Origin: an uncultured Collinsella sp.
Lineage (GTDB): Bacteria; Actinomycetota; Coriobacteriia; Coriobacteriales; Coriobacteriaceae
Assembly (NCBI GenBank): GCA_902478365.1
Contig: CABSKX010000032.1
Location: forward strand, 1 to 25,531
Direction of reading: 5' to 3'
Length of the DNA stretch: 25,531 nt
Made by a program: the position numbers and the translations under genes
The notes under the pieces: generated by a model
Told to the model about the DNA's origin: nothing
The model's database searches: none
The model's input: the letters and a program-made list of their open reading frames with translations, nothing else
Part shown: positions 1 to 10,024 of the stretch, piece after piece
How the letters are laid out: the number at the start of each line of letters is the position of its first letter
Position numbering within the stretch: the stretch's first letter is position 1

Positions 1-66
1 GCGCAACGCGTTGCGCTGAGTCCTGAGGCTGTTGCAATGAAAATGAGAATCAAGGTTACCGATTAA
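1..66 (+). CDS. Possible 3' end of an upstream gene (21 codons)
   Basis: Frame 1 is open from the window edge to a TAA at 64-66 and would encode a C-terminus reading AQRVALSPEAVAMKMRIKVT plus Asp. The other two plus frames stop within 26 bases. An open run this short occurs often by chance, so this is only a candidate for the tail of a gene lying mostly outside the window. The family cannot be recognised. The first 16 bases form a perfect palindrome (GCGCAACGCGTTGCGC). Confidence 0.3.
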   Translation, partial: AQRVALSPEAVAMKMRIKVTD

Positions 67-86
67 ACGCCCTCGCAAATCCGCTT

Positions 87-159
87 TTGTCCATAAAACT
101 AACGTACAGGTGTTATCGTAGTTTCTGCCGAAAGTTCCACCGAGCACGCGAGGTGGAAC
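87..159 (+). promoter_or_regulatory. Candidate glgB promoter and leader hairpin
   Basis: A TTGTCC at 87-92 and a TGTTAT at 111-116, separated by 18 bp, could be the -35 and -10 boxes of the glycogen cluster; each matches the consensus only partly. Downstream, GTTCCACC (134-141) and GGTGGAAC (152-159) form a perfect 8-bp stem with a 10-nt loop. No U-run follows it, so it looks more like a leader structure or operator than a terminator. The rest of 67-259 shows nothing else recognisable. Confidence 0.35.
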
Positions 160-259
160 GAATCATAGAACTATCGCCGTCCCTTCGATTCGTGCAGCCT
201 TGGACCTTTCGCATCTAGTCACCAAGGCAACACGCTGCCGCGTCATGATGGGATCAAAC

Positions 260-2506
260 GTGAGCGATACAAAGCTAAAGCCAGCAACCAAAAAGCCTGC
301 TACCCGCAAAGCCGCCCCGCACGCACCGGAGCTCTCCAAGGACGATGTCTACCTGTTTGGCATTGGCATGTGGGAGCGCAGCTGGGAAAAGATGGGCGCG
401 CACCCCGACACGCAGAACCGTACGCGCGGCTGGCGTTTTTGCGTTTGGGCGCCCAACGTAAAGAGTGTTCACGTCATTGGCGAATTTAACGACTGGGATG
501 AGCAAGCCAACCCGCTGGTGCCCATGCATACGAGCGCTATTTGGGAAGGCTTTATTCCTGGCGCCGAGCAGGGCCAGCTCTATAAGTATCTCATCGAGAC
601 CAACGAGGGCGAAAAACTCTACAAGGCCGATCCGTACGCCTTTAAGGCCGAGTGCCCTCCGGGTACCGCGAGCGTGCTGTGGACGCTCGATGGCTACCAG
701 TGGAACGACGCCGCATGGCTCAAGCGCCGCGCCAGCCATAACCACATGTCGCAGCCCCTTAACATCTACGAGGTGCATATTGGCTCGTGGAAGCGCCACG
801 GCGACGCGCCGCAGGGCGAGCCCGACGAGTACGGCAACTACCCCGGCCCCATGGATCCCTTCCCCGCGCAGCGCGGCGAGTTCTACACCTACGACGACCT
901 GTCGGTGGAGCTCGTGGACTACGTGCGCGACATGGGCTATACGCATATCGAGGTCATGCCGCTTATGGAGCATCCCTTCGATGGCTCCTGGGGCTACCAG
1001 ACGACTGGCTATTACGCCGCCACGTCGCGCTACGGCAATCCGCAGCAGCTCATGCACTTTATCGATGCGTGCCACGAGGCAGGCATCGGCGTAATCATGG
1101 ACTGGGTGCCCGGCGGTTTTTGCGCTGACTCCCACGGCCTAGCCACCTTTAACGGCCACATGCTGTTTGAGCACGAGATTCACCCCAACTGGGGCACGCA
1201 CAAGTTTGACTTCGCACGCGGCGAGGTCCGCTCCTTCCTGGTCTCCAACGTGCTGTACTGGCTCGAGAACTTCCACGTGGACGGCATTCGCATGGACGGC
1301 GTGTCCAGCATGCTGTACCTCAACTTTGGCATCGACGATCCGGGGCAAAAGAAGTTCAACAAGTACGGCACCGAGGAGGACCTGGACGCCAGCGCGTTTA
1401 TCCGCCAGGTCAACTGCGCCGTTGAGGCACACTACCCCGACGTGATGATGATGGCCGAGGAGTCCACCGCGTGGCCGCTCGTCACCTATCCGCCGCAGGA
1501 TGGCGGCCTGGGCTTCCACTACAAGTGGGACATGGGCTGGATGAACGACACCCTGCACTACATGCAGACTGATTTTCCGTGGCGCCCCGGCAACCACGGC
1601 TTGCTCACGTTCTCCATCATGTACGCCTTTACCGAGAACTTCATCTGCCCGCTCAGCCACGACGAGGTCGTACACGGCAAGTGCTCGCTCATCGGCCGCA
1701 TGCCGGGTGACTGGTGGCGCCAGTTTGCGGGCCTGCGCACGCTGGCCTTCTACCAGATGACGCACCCCGGTGCCAAGCTCAACTTTATGGGCAACGAGAT
1801 TGGCCAGTTTATTGAATGGCGCTACTACGAGTCCATTCAGTGGTTCTTGACCGAGGAGTACGAGACCCACCGTCATCATCAGGCGTTCATCAAGGCGCTC
1901 AACCACCTGTACACCGCCGAGCCCGCTCTGTACGAGCGCGGCTACACCGACGACGGCTTTACCTGGATCGACGCGGACAACTCCAAGCAGTCTATCGTGA
2001 GCTTTGTGCGTCAGGGCGAGGACGTCGATGACGACCTGGTGATCCTGATCAACTTTGACCCGGCGAGCTACGAGAGCTTCCGCGTGGGCGTGCCGCGCGA
2101 GGGCGACTGGGAGGTCATCTTCGATTCCGACCGTCCCGAGTTTGGCGGCAGCGGATACGCCGGCGAGGAGCCCTACACCTGCTCGAGCGAGCCCTATCCC
2201 TGGAACGGGCAGATGGACTCCATCGAGATTAAGGTGCCCGGCCTGGCAGGCGTGGTGCTTAAGCGCCGCGGTCCCAGCAGCTATAAGCCGCCGGTGGTCG
2301 AGGAGCTCAAGAAGGCGACGCGCAAGCGCACGTCCTCGGTGAAACCCAAGCCTGCGGCTGCTAAGAAGGCTCCGGCTAAGACGAAGGCTACCAAGCCCGC
2401 CACCAAGGCTTCGGCCAAGTCCAGCACGGCCAAAAAGACAGCCACTAAAAAGGCAGCTCCCAAGGCCAAGGCAGCTGCTGTTAAGGCTCCTGCCAAGAAA
2501 GCGTAA
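260..2506 (+). CDS. glgB: 1,4-alpha-glucan branching enzyme (GH13) with Lys/Ala-rich tails
   Basis: GlgB cuts alpha-1,4 glucan and re-attaches the piece through alpha-1,6 bonds, branching glycogen in the cytoplasm. A CBM48-type domain (about residues 57-150) precedes the GH13 barrel. Catalytic signatures match the family: DGIRMDG with nucleophile D346, MMMAEEST with acid/base E400, and LSHDEVVHG with D468. Region I reads DWVPGGF, so the usual His (DWVPGHF or DWVPAHF) is Gly286. The last ~75 residues, and a short N-terminal stretch, are Lys/Ala/Thr/Pro-rich and lie outside the enzyme fold. The start is uncertain: GTG at 260 has a weak GATGGGA six bases upstream, ATGs at 245 and 248 and a TTG at 200 are in frame. 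It is the first gene of the cluster, 94 bp before glgP. Function is secure; the effect of the Gly change is unknown. Confidence 0.95.
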   Translation: MSDTKLKPATKKPATRKAAPHAPELSKDDVYLFGIGMWERSWEKMGAHPDTQNRTRGWRFCVWAPNVKSVHVIGEFNDWDEQANPLVPMHTSAIWEGFIPGAEQGQLYKYLIETNEGEKLYKADPYAFKAECPPGTASVLWTLDGYQWNDAAWLKRRASHNHMSQPLNIYEVHIGSWKRHGDAPQGEPDEYGNYPGPMDPFPAQRGEFYTYDDLSVELVDYVRDMGYTHIEVMPLMEHPFDGSWGYQTTGYYAATSRYGNPQQLMHFIDACHEAGIGVIMDWVPGGFCADSHGLATFNGHMLFEHEIHPNWGTHKFDFARGEVRSFLVSNVLYWLENFHVDGIRMDGVSSMLYLNFGIDDPGQKKFNKYGTEEDLDASAFIRQVNCAVEAHYPDVMMMAEESTAWPLVTYPPQDGGLGFHYKWDMGWMNDTLHYMQTDFPWRPGNHGLLTFSIMYAFTENFICPLSHDEVVHGKCSLIGRMPGDWWRQFAGLRTLAFYQMTHPGAKLNFMGNEIGQFIEWRYYESIQWFLTEEYETHRHHQAFIKALNHLYTAEPALYERGYTDDGFTWIDADNSKQSIVSFVRQGEDVDDDLVILINFDPASYESFRVGVPREGDWEVIFDSDRPEFGGSGYAGEEPYTCSSEPYPWNGQMDSIEIKVPGLAGVVLKRRGPSSYKPPVVEELKKATRKRTSSVKPKPAAAKKAPAKTKATKPATKASAKSSTAKKTATKKAAPKAKAAAVKAPAKKA

Positions 2507-2527
2507 CAAAAGCGTTACCGCTGCAAT

Positions 2528-2599
2528 TACCCGCCCTGCGGGGGCGTAGGGTACAAGTCATAACCGTTCCGGGAGAAACATCCCCGGGGGAAAGGAACG
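2528..2599 (+). promoter_or_regulatory. glgB-glgP intergenic hairpins, one overlapping the glgP ribosome site
   Basis: Two small structures fill this gap. CGCCC (2532-2536) pairs with GGGCG (2542-2546), extended imperfectly by TACC and GGTA-like flanks, with no U-run. Further on, CGTTCC (2565-2570) pairs with GGAACG (2594-2599) and could cover the 3' side of the glgP Shine-Dalgarno AAAGGA (2591-2596); an alternative inner stem is CCGGG (2569-2573) with CCCGG (2583-2587). A TAGGGT at 2547-2552 resembles a -10 box but lacks a good -35. Regulation of GlgP translation is an inference from pairing only. Confidence 0.35.
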
Positions 2600-2600
2600 T

Positions 2601-5027
2601 ATGAATAAGATCTTCGACAACAAGCAGGAGTTTACCGAGCTCTATCGCGATGCCGTCATGAGCATCAGCGGCAAGAGCGTCGAGGCCGCCAGCGACCTGG
2701 ACCGCTTTAACGCCCTGGCCAAGCTCGTGGCCGAGAAGGCACGCACCGTTGCCACCAAGAGTGACGCCCGTGTGACCGCCGAGGGCAAGAAGCGCGTGTA
2801 CTACTTCTCGATCGAGTTTTTGATCGGCCGCCTGCTCGACAACTATCTGCTCAACTTTGGCGTGCGCGACATGGTCGCCGAGGCGCTCGACGACATGGGC
2901 TTTGATCTGTCCGTCATCGAGAACCAGGAGCCCGATCCGGCGCTGGGCAACGGCGGTCTGGGCCGTCTGGCAGCGTGCTTCCTGGATTCCATGGCAGCCG
3001 AGGGCATCGCCGGCTACGGCAACGGCATGCGCTACCGCTACGGCTTGTTTAAGCAGGAGATCGTCAACGGCAGCCAGGTCGAGGCCACCGACGAGTGGCT
3101 CACCCACGGCTATCCCTGGGAGGTCCGTCGTCAGGACAAGGCCGTGACCATTAAGTTTGGTGGCCATGTTGAGGGCTTTGAGGAGAACGGCCGCACGTTC
3201 TACCGCACGGTGGACACGCAGGATATCCTGGCCATCCCTTATGACATCCCCGTGGTGGGCTATGCCGGCGAGACCGTCAACAAGCTGCGCGTATGGGCCG
3301 CCGAGCCGGTCGAGGAGCACTTTGACCTGGAGGCCTTCAACCGCGGCGACTATGCCCTGGCCGACGCCGAGCGCGCCGAGGCCGAGGCCATCAGCGCCAT
3401 CCTCTACCCCAACGACGCCGGCGAGCATGGTCGTCTGCTGCGCCTGAAGCAAGAGTACCTGTTTGTCTCGGCCGGCATCTACAGCCTGCTCGACACCTTT
3501 GAGAAGGAGCACGGCGAGAACTGGGAGCTGCTGCCGCAGTTTGTGGCCATCCACACCAACGACACCCACCCCGCCATGTGCGGACCCGAGCTCATGCGCA
3601 TCCTGATCGACGAGAAGAAGCTTGAGTGGGATGACGCCTGGAACATCGTGACGCAGGTCGTGAGCTATACCAACCACACCATCCTGCCCGAGGCTCTGGA
3701 GAAGTGGCCCATCGGCACGTTCTCCAAGCTCCTCCCCCGCGTGTACCAGATCATCGACGAGATCAGCCGTCGTTGGCACGAGTCGTTCGACACCACGCAG
3801 GAGGGCTGGCAGGAGCGTTTGCGCCAGACCGCCATTCTGTGGGACGGCGAGATTCGCATGGCCAACCTGTCCGTGATCTGCAGCCACAGCGTCAACGGCG
3901 TGGCCAAGATCCACTCCGACATCATCAAGAACATCGTGCTCAAGGACTTCTATGCCCTGACGCCCGAGAAGTTCAACAACAAGACCAACGGCATCTCGCA
4001 CCGTCGCTTCTTTGCCGAGGCCAACCCCACTTATGCCAAGCTCGTGACCGAGGCGATTGGCGATGGCTGGCTGAAGGACGCCTTTGAGCTGGAGAAGCTC
4101 AAGGAGTTTAAGGACGACACCGAGTTCCTGAAGGCCGTGGGTGCCTCCAAGCGCGCCAACAAGGAGCGCCTGGCCGCCTACGTTAAGGCCGAGACCGGTC
4201 TGGTCATCGATCCCAACACCGTCTTCGATGTTCAGGTAAAGCGCTTCCACGCCTACAAGCGCCAGCTCATGAACATCATGAAGGTGATGGACATCTACAA
4301 CCGTCGTATCGCCGATCCCAACTTCCACGTGACGCCGACGACCTTCATCTTTAGCGGCAAGGCTGCCTCGAGCTACACCTTCGCCAAGGAGACCATCCGC
4401 CTCATTAACTCCGTGGCCGATGTCATCAACAACGACGCCCGCGTGAACGAGGTCATGAAGGTCTGCTTTATCCCCAACTTCCGCGTGAGCAACGCCCAGC
4501 TCATCTACCCCGCCGCCGAGATCTCGGAGCAGATCTCCACGGCCGGCAAGGAGGCCTCGGGCACGTCCAACATGAAGCTCATGATGAACGGCGCCATTAC
4601 GCTGGGTACCCTCGACGGCGCCAACATCGAGATCGCCGACCTGGCCGGCCGCGAGAACGAGGCTATCTTTGGCCTGACCGCCCCCGAGGTCGAGCAGCTC
4701 TGGGCATCCAACAGCTACTTTGCGTGGGATACGCTCAACAACGATCGCGAGCGCCTGGGCCGCGTGATGGACGAGCTCAAGGACAACACGTTTGCCGGCC
4801 TTTCGGGCAACTTCGAGAGCATCTACAACGAGCTCATGAACAACAACGACCCCGACCTGGTCATGGCAGACTTCCGCAGCTACGTGGATGCGTGGGAGAA
4901 GCTCACCGGCAGCTACGGCGACCAGGAGACCTGGAACCGCAAGGCCCTGCTCAACACCGCCTCGAGCGGCTGGTTCTCGAGCGACCGCACAATTCGCGAG
5001 TACCGCGACGAGATCTGGCACGCGTAA
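2601..5027 (+). CDS. glgP: Glycogen/maltodextrin phosphorylase (GT35)
   Basis: This 808-residue protein belongs to the PLP-dependent glucan phosphorylases, which release glucose-1-phosphate from non-reducing ends with inorganic phosphate. The length fits the family. The PLP site EASGTSNMK is present with the cofactor lysine at K659, followed by the typical GTLDGANIEI. Near the N-terminus, YFSIEFLIGRLLDN and EPDPALGNGGLGRLAACF are family hallmarks, and HTNDTHPAMCGPELMR and QVKRFHAYKRQ also match. The ATG at 2601 has an AAAGGA five bases upstream. Sitting between glgB and glgC, it is most likely the degradative arm of the glycogen cycle; preference for glycogen over maltodextrin cannot be read from sequence. 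Confidence 0.96.
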   Translation: MNKIFDNKQEFTELYRDAVMSISGKSVEAASDLDRFNALAKLVAEKARTVATKSDARVTAEGKKRVYYFSIEFLIGRLLDNYLLNFGVRDMVAEALDDMGFDLSVIENQEPDPALGNGGLGRLAACFLDSMAAEGIAGYGNGMRYRYGLFKQEIVNGSQVEATDEWLTHGYPWEVRRQDKAVTIKFGGHVEGFEENGRTFYRTVDTQDILAIPYDIPVVGYAGETVNKLRVWAAEPVEEHFDLEAFNRGDYALADAERAEAEAISAILYPNDAGEHGRLLRLKQEYLFVSAGIYSLLDTFEKEHGENWELLPQFVAIHTNDTHPAMCGPELMRILIDEKKLEWDDAWNIVTQVVSYTNHTILPEALEKWPIGTFSKLLPRVYQIIDEISRRWHESFDTTQEGWQERLRQTAILWDGEIRMANLSVICSHSVNGVAKIHSDIIKNIVLKDFYALTPEKFNNKTNGISHRRFFAEANPTYAKLVTEAIGDGWLKDAFELEKLKEFKDDTEFLKAVGASKRANKERLAAYVKAETGLVIDPNTVFDVQVKRFHAYKRQLMNIMKVMDIYNRRIADPNFHVTPTTFIFSGKAASSYTFAKETIRLINSVADVINNDARVNEVMKVCFIPNFRVSNAQLIYPAAEISEQISTAGKEASGTSNMKLMMNGAITLGTLDGANIEIADLAGRENEAIFGLTAPEVEQLWASNSYFAWDTLNNDRERLGRVMDELKDNTFAGLSGNFESIYNELMNNNDPDLVMADFRSYVDAWEKLTGSYGDQETWNRKALLNTASSGWFSSDRTIREYRDEIWHA

Positions 5028-5064
5028 AGGCGCGCGAGCTCCCCTATGCCAGCACGGCATTACT

Positions 5065-5095
5065 CGACGGGCGTGACGTAGCGCCGCGCCCGTCG
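5065..5095 (+). promoter_or_regulatory. 9-bp hairpin between glgP and glgC
   Basis: CGACGGGCG (5065-5073) and CGCCCGTCG (5087-5095) form a perfect stem with a 13-nt loop, 37 nt after the glgP stop and 39 nt before the glgC ATG. There is no following U-run, so it may be an mRNA-stabilising or partially terminating structure rather than a full terminator. The glgC ribosome site (AGAAGGAGA) lies outside it. Confidence 0.45.
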
Positions 5096-5134
5096 CTAAT
5101 GGGTTAGGAACATCGACGACAGAAGGAGAAATCG

Positions 5135-6283
5135 ATGAGTAAGAAAGAATGCATCGCGATGCTCCTCGCAGGAGGACAGGGCAGCCGATTGGGGGCACTC
5201 ACCCAAAAGATCGCTAAGCCGGCGGTTAGCTTTGGTGGTAAGTTCCGCATTATCGACTTTTCGCTCTCCAACTGCTCCAACTCGGGCATCGACACGGTGG
5301 GCGTTCTGACGCAGTATCGCCCCTACCTGCTGCATGCCTACGTGGGCTCCGGCGAGGCGTGGGATCTGGACAGCCGCGACGGCGGCGTGTCGATCCTGCC
5401 GCCGTACGAGACGCAGACCGGCGGCGCCTGGTATGCGGGCACGGCCGACGCCATTACGCAGAACCTCGACTACATCAAGGCCAACGACCCCAAGTACGTC
5501 CTGATTCTTTCGGGCGATCACCTGTATCGCATGGACTACCGCAAGATGCTCAAGACGCACATTGAGAATAACGCCGACCTCACGGTGAGCGTTATGCCCG
5601 TGCCGTGGGAGGAGGCCAGCCGCTTTGGCATCCTGACCACCGACCCCGAGGACGGCCGCATCACCAAGTTCACCGAGAAGCCCGATAAGCCCGATTCGAA
5701 CCTCGCGTCCATGGGCATCTACATCTTCTCGGCCGACGTGCTGATCGAGGCGCTCGAAGAGGACGCTCTGGACCAGCGCTCGAGCCACGACTTTGGCAAG
5801 GACATCATCCCCAAGCTGCTCGGCGAGGGCAAGCGCCTGTACAGCTACGAGTTCCACGGCTTTTGGAAGGACGTCGGCACCATCGCCAGCTTCCACGAGA
5901 CCTCGATGGACCTGCTGGGCAACAACCCCGAGTTCGATCTGTTCGACAAGCACTTCCCCATCATGTCCAACATCACCACGCGTCCGCCGCACTACATTGG
6001 CCCGGACGGCCGCCTGGACGACTGCCTGGTCTCCAACGGCTGCAAGATCTACGGCACCGCTCGTCACTCGATCATTTCGACCGATGTCATCATCGAGGAG
6101 CGCGCCGTGGTCGAGGACTCCGTGCTACTGCCGGGTGCGCACGTTAAGAGCGGCGCGCACATCTGCCGCGCTATTTTGGGCGAGAACTCCACGGTCGAAG
6201 AGGGCGTGAAGCTCGGCTCTGTCGATACCACCAAGGATACGGCCGTCGTTGGAAATGACGTCGTTATCGGGAAGGGGGAATGA
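5135..6283 (+). CDS. glgC: Glucose-1-phosphate adenylyltransferase, catalytic subunit
   Basis: GlgC makes ADP-glucose and pyrophosphate from ATP and glucose-1-phosphate, the committed step of bacterial glycogen synthesis. The N-terminal nucleotidyltransferase motif AGGQGSRLGALT (about residues 12-23), FRIIDFSLSNCSNSGI, the metal-site segment SGDHLYRMDY (about 126-135) and FTEKPDKP are intact. The C-terminal third reads as a left-handed beta-helix with repeated Ile/Val-Gly hexads. At 382 residues it matches Firmicutes-type GlgC rather than the longer E. coli enzyme. The ATG has a strong AGAAGGAGA. The stop is 4 bp before the glgD ATG, which points to co-translation with its partner subunit. 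Confidence 0.96.
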   Translation: MSKKECIAMLLAGGQGSRLGALTQKIAKPAVSFGGKFRIIDFSLSNCSNSGIDTVGVLTQYRPYLLHAYVGSGEAWDLDSRDGGVSILPPYETQTGGAWYAGTADAITQNLDYIKANDPKYVLILSGDHLYRMDYRKMLKTHIENNADLTVSVMPVPWEEASRFGILTTDPEDGRITKFTEKPDKPDSNLASMGIYIFSADVLIEALEEDALDQRSSHDFGKDIIPKLLGEGKRLYSYEFHGFWKDVGTIASFHETSMDLLGNNPEFDLFDKHFPIMSNITTRPPHYIGPDGRLDDCLVSNGCKIYGTARHSIISTDVIIEERAVVEDSVLLPGAHVKSGAHICRAILGENSTVEEGVKLGSVDTTKDTAVVGNDVVIGKGE

Positions 6284-6287
6284 TCCG

Positions 6288-7415
6288 ATGATCAATCGCA
6301 AGGCCATCGGTTATATCACCGCTAACTACTCTTCGACCTACGGCAGCGTGCTGCTCAAGGACCGTCCCATCGCGTCCGTTCCATTTTTGGGCCGCTACCG
6401 CCTGATCGACTTCCCGCTGTCCAACATGATGAATGCCGGCATTAAGACCGTCGGCGTCGTCATGCCGGGCAACTACCGCTCGCTGATCGACCACGTGGGC
6501 TCGGGAAAGGACTGGGGCCTGGACCGCAAGAAGGGCGGCCTGTTCATGGTGCCCGGCAATGCATATGGCACCACCAAGGGCGGCATGCGCTTCTTGCTGC
6601 GCGACATCATCTCCAACAAGACGCTGTTCCAGCGCTCGGACAAGCCCTATGTTGTGATGATGGGCACCAACATCATCTTTAACATGGACCTCAACACCAT
6701 CATCGACGCGCACGAAAACTCCGGTGCCCAGATGACCGTGGTGTACTGCAAGGCCACGCGCAATGTTGATGACGAGACCAAGCTCGAGATTAACGAGAAC
6801 GGCCGCCTGACGGGCGTGAGCGCCGGCGTCGTGTACGGCGACAACGCCTCCATGGACTGCTGCATTGTCAACCGCGAGACGCTGCTCGAGATCATCGACC
6901 ATTACCAGGCCGCCGACTATCTGGATCTGCTCGAGGCACTCCAGGGCGACTTTGGCAACATCGACGTGTGCAGCTACGAGTACAAGGGCGAGGTCGTGGG
7001 CGTGTTTAGCGAGAAGTCGCTGTACCGCCGCAGCATGGACCTGCTCGACCAGACCGTGGCCGATCAGCTCTTCGATCCCGAGCGCCCGATCCTGACCAAG
7101 GCTCACGACGTGCCGCCTTCGCGCTATGCGACCGGCAGCCACGCGTGCAACTCGATCATCTCGGCCGGCTGCATCATCAAGGGCACCGTGCGCAACTCGA
7201 TCCTGTCGCGCGGCGTTGTGGTCGAGGAAGGCGCTTCGGTGACCAACTCGATCATCAACCAGAGCTGCATCATCAAGAGCGGCGCCCGCGTTGAGAATGC
7301 CATCCTGGACAAGAACAACGTGGTTCCCACCAACACCGAGCTTCGCGGCACGCCCGAGAACATCCTGGTGCTGGGCAAGGCCCCGTTAACTCCCGATACC
7401 ACCATCGTGCATTAA
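6288..7415 (+). CDS. glgD: GlgD, non-catalytic partner of glucose-1-phosphate adenylyltransferase
   Basis: This 375-residue protein is a GlgC paralogue. It keeps the fold signatures (GRYRLIDFPLSNMMNAGI, a C-terminal beta-helix with INQSCIIKSGARV), but the phosphate-binding GGxGxRL loop is replaced by ITANYSSTYGSVL, and the metal-site GDHLYRMD is MGTNIIFNMD. This is the pattern of GlgD, which in Bacillus-type systems forms a heteromer with GlgC and raises its activity. It is therefore not a decayed glgC copy. The start is ATG 6288, seven bases after AAGGGGGAA (6272-6280), which lies inside the end of glgC; an in-frame ATG at 6249 lies within glgC and is less likely. Confidence 0.94.
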   Translation: MINRKAIGYITANYSSTYGSVLLKDRPIASVPFLGRYRLIDFPLSNMMNAGIKTVGVVMPGNYRSLIDHVGSGKDWGLDRKKGGLFMVPGNAYGTTKGGMRFLLRDIISNKTLFQRSDKPYVVMMGTNIIFNMDLNTIIDAHENSGAQMTVVYCKATRNVDDETKLEINENGRLTGVSAGVVYGDNASMDCCIVNRETLLEIIDHYQAADYLDLLEALQGDFGNIDVCSYEYKGEVVGVFSEKSLYRRSMDLLDQTVADQLFDPERPILTKAHDVPPSRYATGSHACNSIISAGCIIKGTVRNSILSRGVVVEEGASVTNSIINQSCIIKSGARVENAILDKNNVVPTNTELRGTPENILVLGKAPLTPDTTIVH

Positions 7416-7446
7416 AGTAGGCACCGCAACATCGCTCGTAACATGT

Positions 7447-7482
7447 AGAATAGCCGCCCGGTTTGCGCCAGGCGGCTATTCT
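7447..7482 (+). promoter_or_regulatory. 12-bp perfect hairpin in the glgD-glgA gap
   Basis: AGAATAGCCGCC (7447-7458) pairs perfectly with GGCGGCTATTCT (7471-7482) around a 12-nt loop. It ends 22 nt before the glgA ATG and 11 nt before its Shine-Dalgarno (AGGGAGA, 7494-7500). The base after it is not a clean U-run (CGAATTGC), so it may be a weak terminator, an attenuator, or a leader stem protecting the glgA message. It allows glgA to be set apart from the four genes before it. Confidence 0.5.
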
Positions 7483-7504
7483 CGAATTGCAACAGGGAGA
7501 CAAT

Positions 7505-9805
<2,301 letters not shown>

Positions 9806-9842
9806 CCCACAGACGATCTAAAACCTAATCAAAACCCTAAAC

Positions 9843-9873
9843 AAGGGGCGCTCCAACCGGGCGCCCCTTTTCT
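9843..9873 (+). terminator. Rho-independent terminator after glgA
   Basis: AAGGGGCGC (9843-9851) pairs with GCGCCCCTT (9861-9869), 9-nt loop, followed by TTCT so that the stem runs into a short U-run. It begins 38 nt after the glgA stop and probably ends the glgB-P-C-D-A transcript. Confidence 0.8.
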
Positions 9874-9930
9874 GTAGATAGTTGGTAAAACGATTTTCTA
9901 GGACAACCGTTCGCCGATGGTAAACGGATG

Positions 9931-9969
9931 TTGTTTATACACCCTGTGTACAACAGATATACTTATAAC
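9931..9969 (+). promoter_or_regulatory. Candidate promoter and operator-like dyad before the GH13-GH77 gene
   Basis: TACAC (9938-9942) and GTGTA (9946-9950) form a dyad around CCT, flanked outside by TGTT (9932-9935) and AACA (9952-9955), giving an imperfect palindrome typical in size of a repressor site. TATACT (9958-9963) and TATAAC (9964-9969) just downstream are good -10 candidates, although no -35 at ideal spacing is clear. The dyad would overlap RNA polymerase, so a maltodextrin-responsive repressor is conceivable. This is inference from symmetry alone. Confidence 0.4.
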
Positions 9970-10024
9970 CTGTGCGTAAAACCCATGGCCCGCAGGCCGT
10001 GATTCTATTGAACTGGACCGTACT

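Noticed and set aside
1..16. Perfect 16-bp palindrome GCGCAACGCGTTGCGC
   Set aside because: It may lie within a coding tail, is cut by the window edge, and has no second copy here; nothing links it to a function.
2481..5198. Very long open frame on the minus strand across glgP (and similar ones opposite glgB, glgA, gltX and metK)
   Set aside because: These mirror GC-rich codons of clear enzymes on the other strand, have repetitive Leu/Val/Gly/His-rich content, and show no recognisable domain or ribosome site.
6288..7415. glgD as a decayed second copy of glgC
   Set aside because: The missing catalytic motifs are the normal state of GlgD; the frame is intact, well translated and coupled to glgC.
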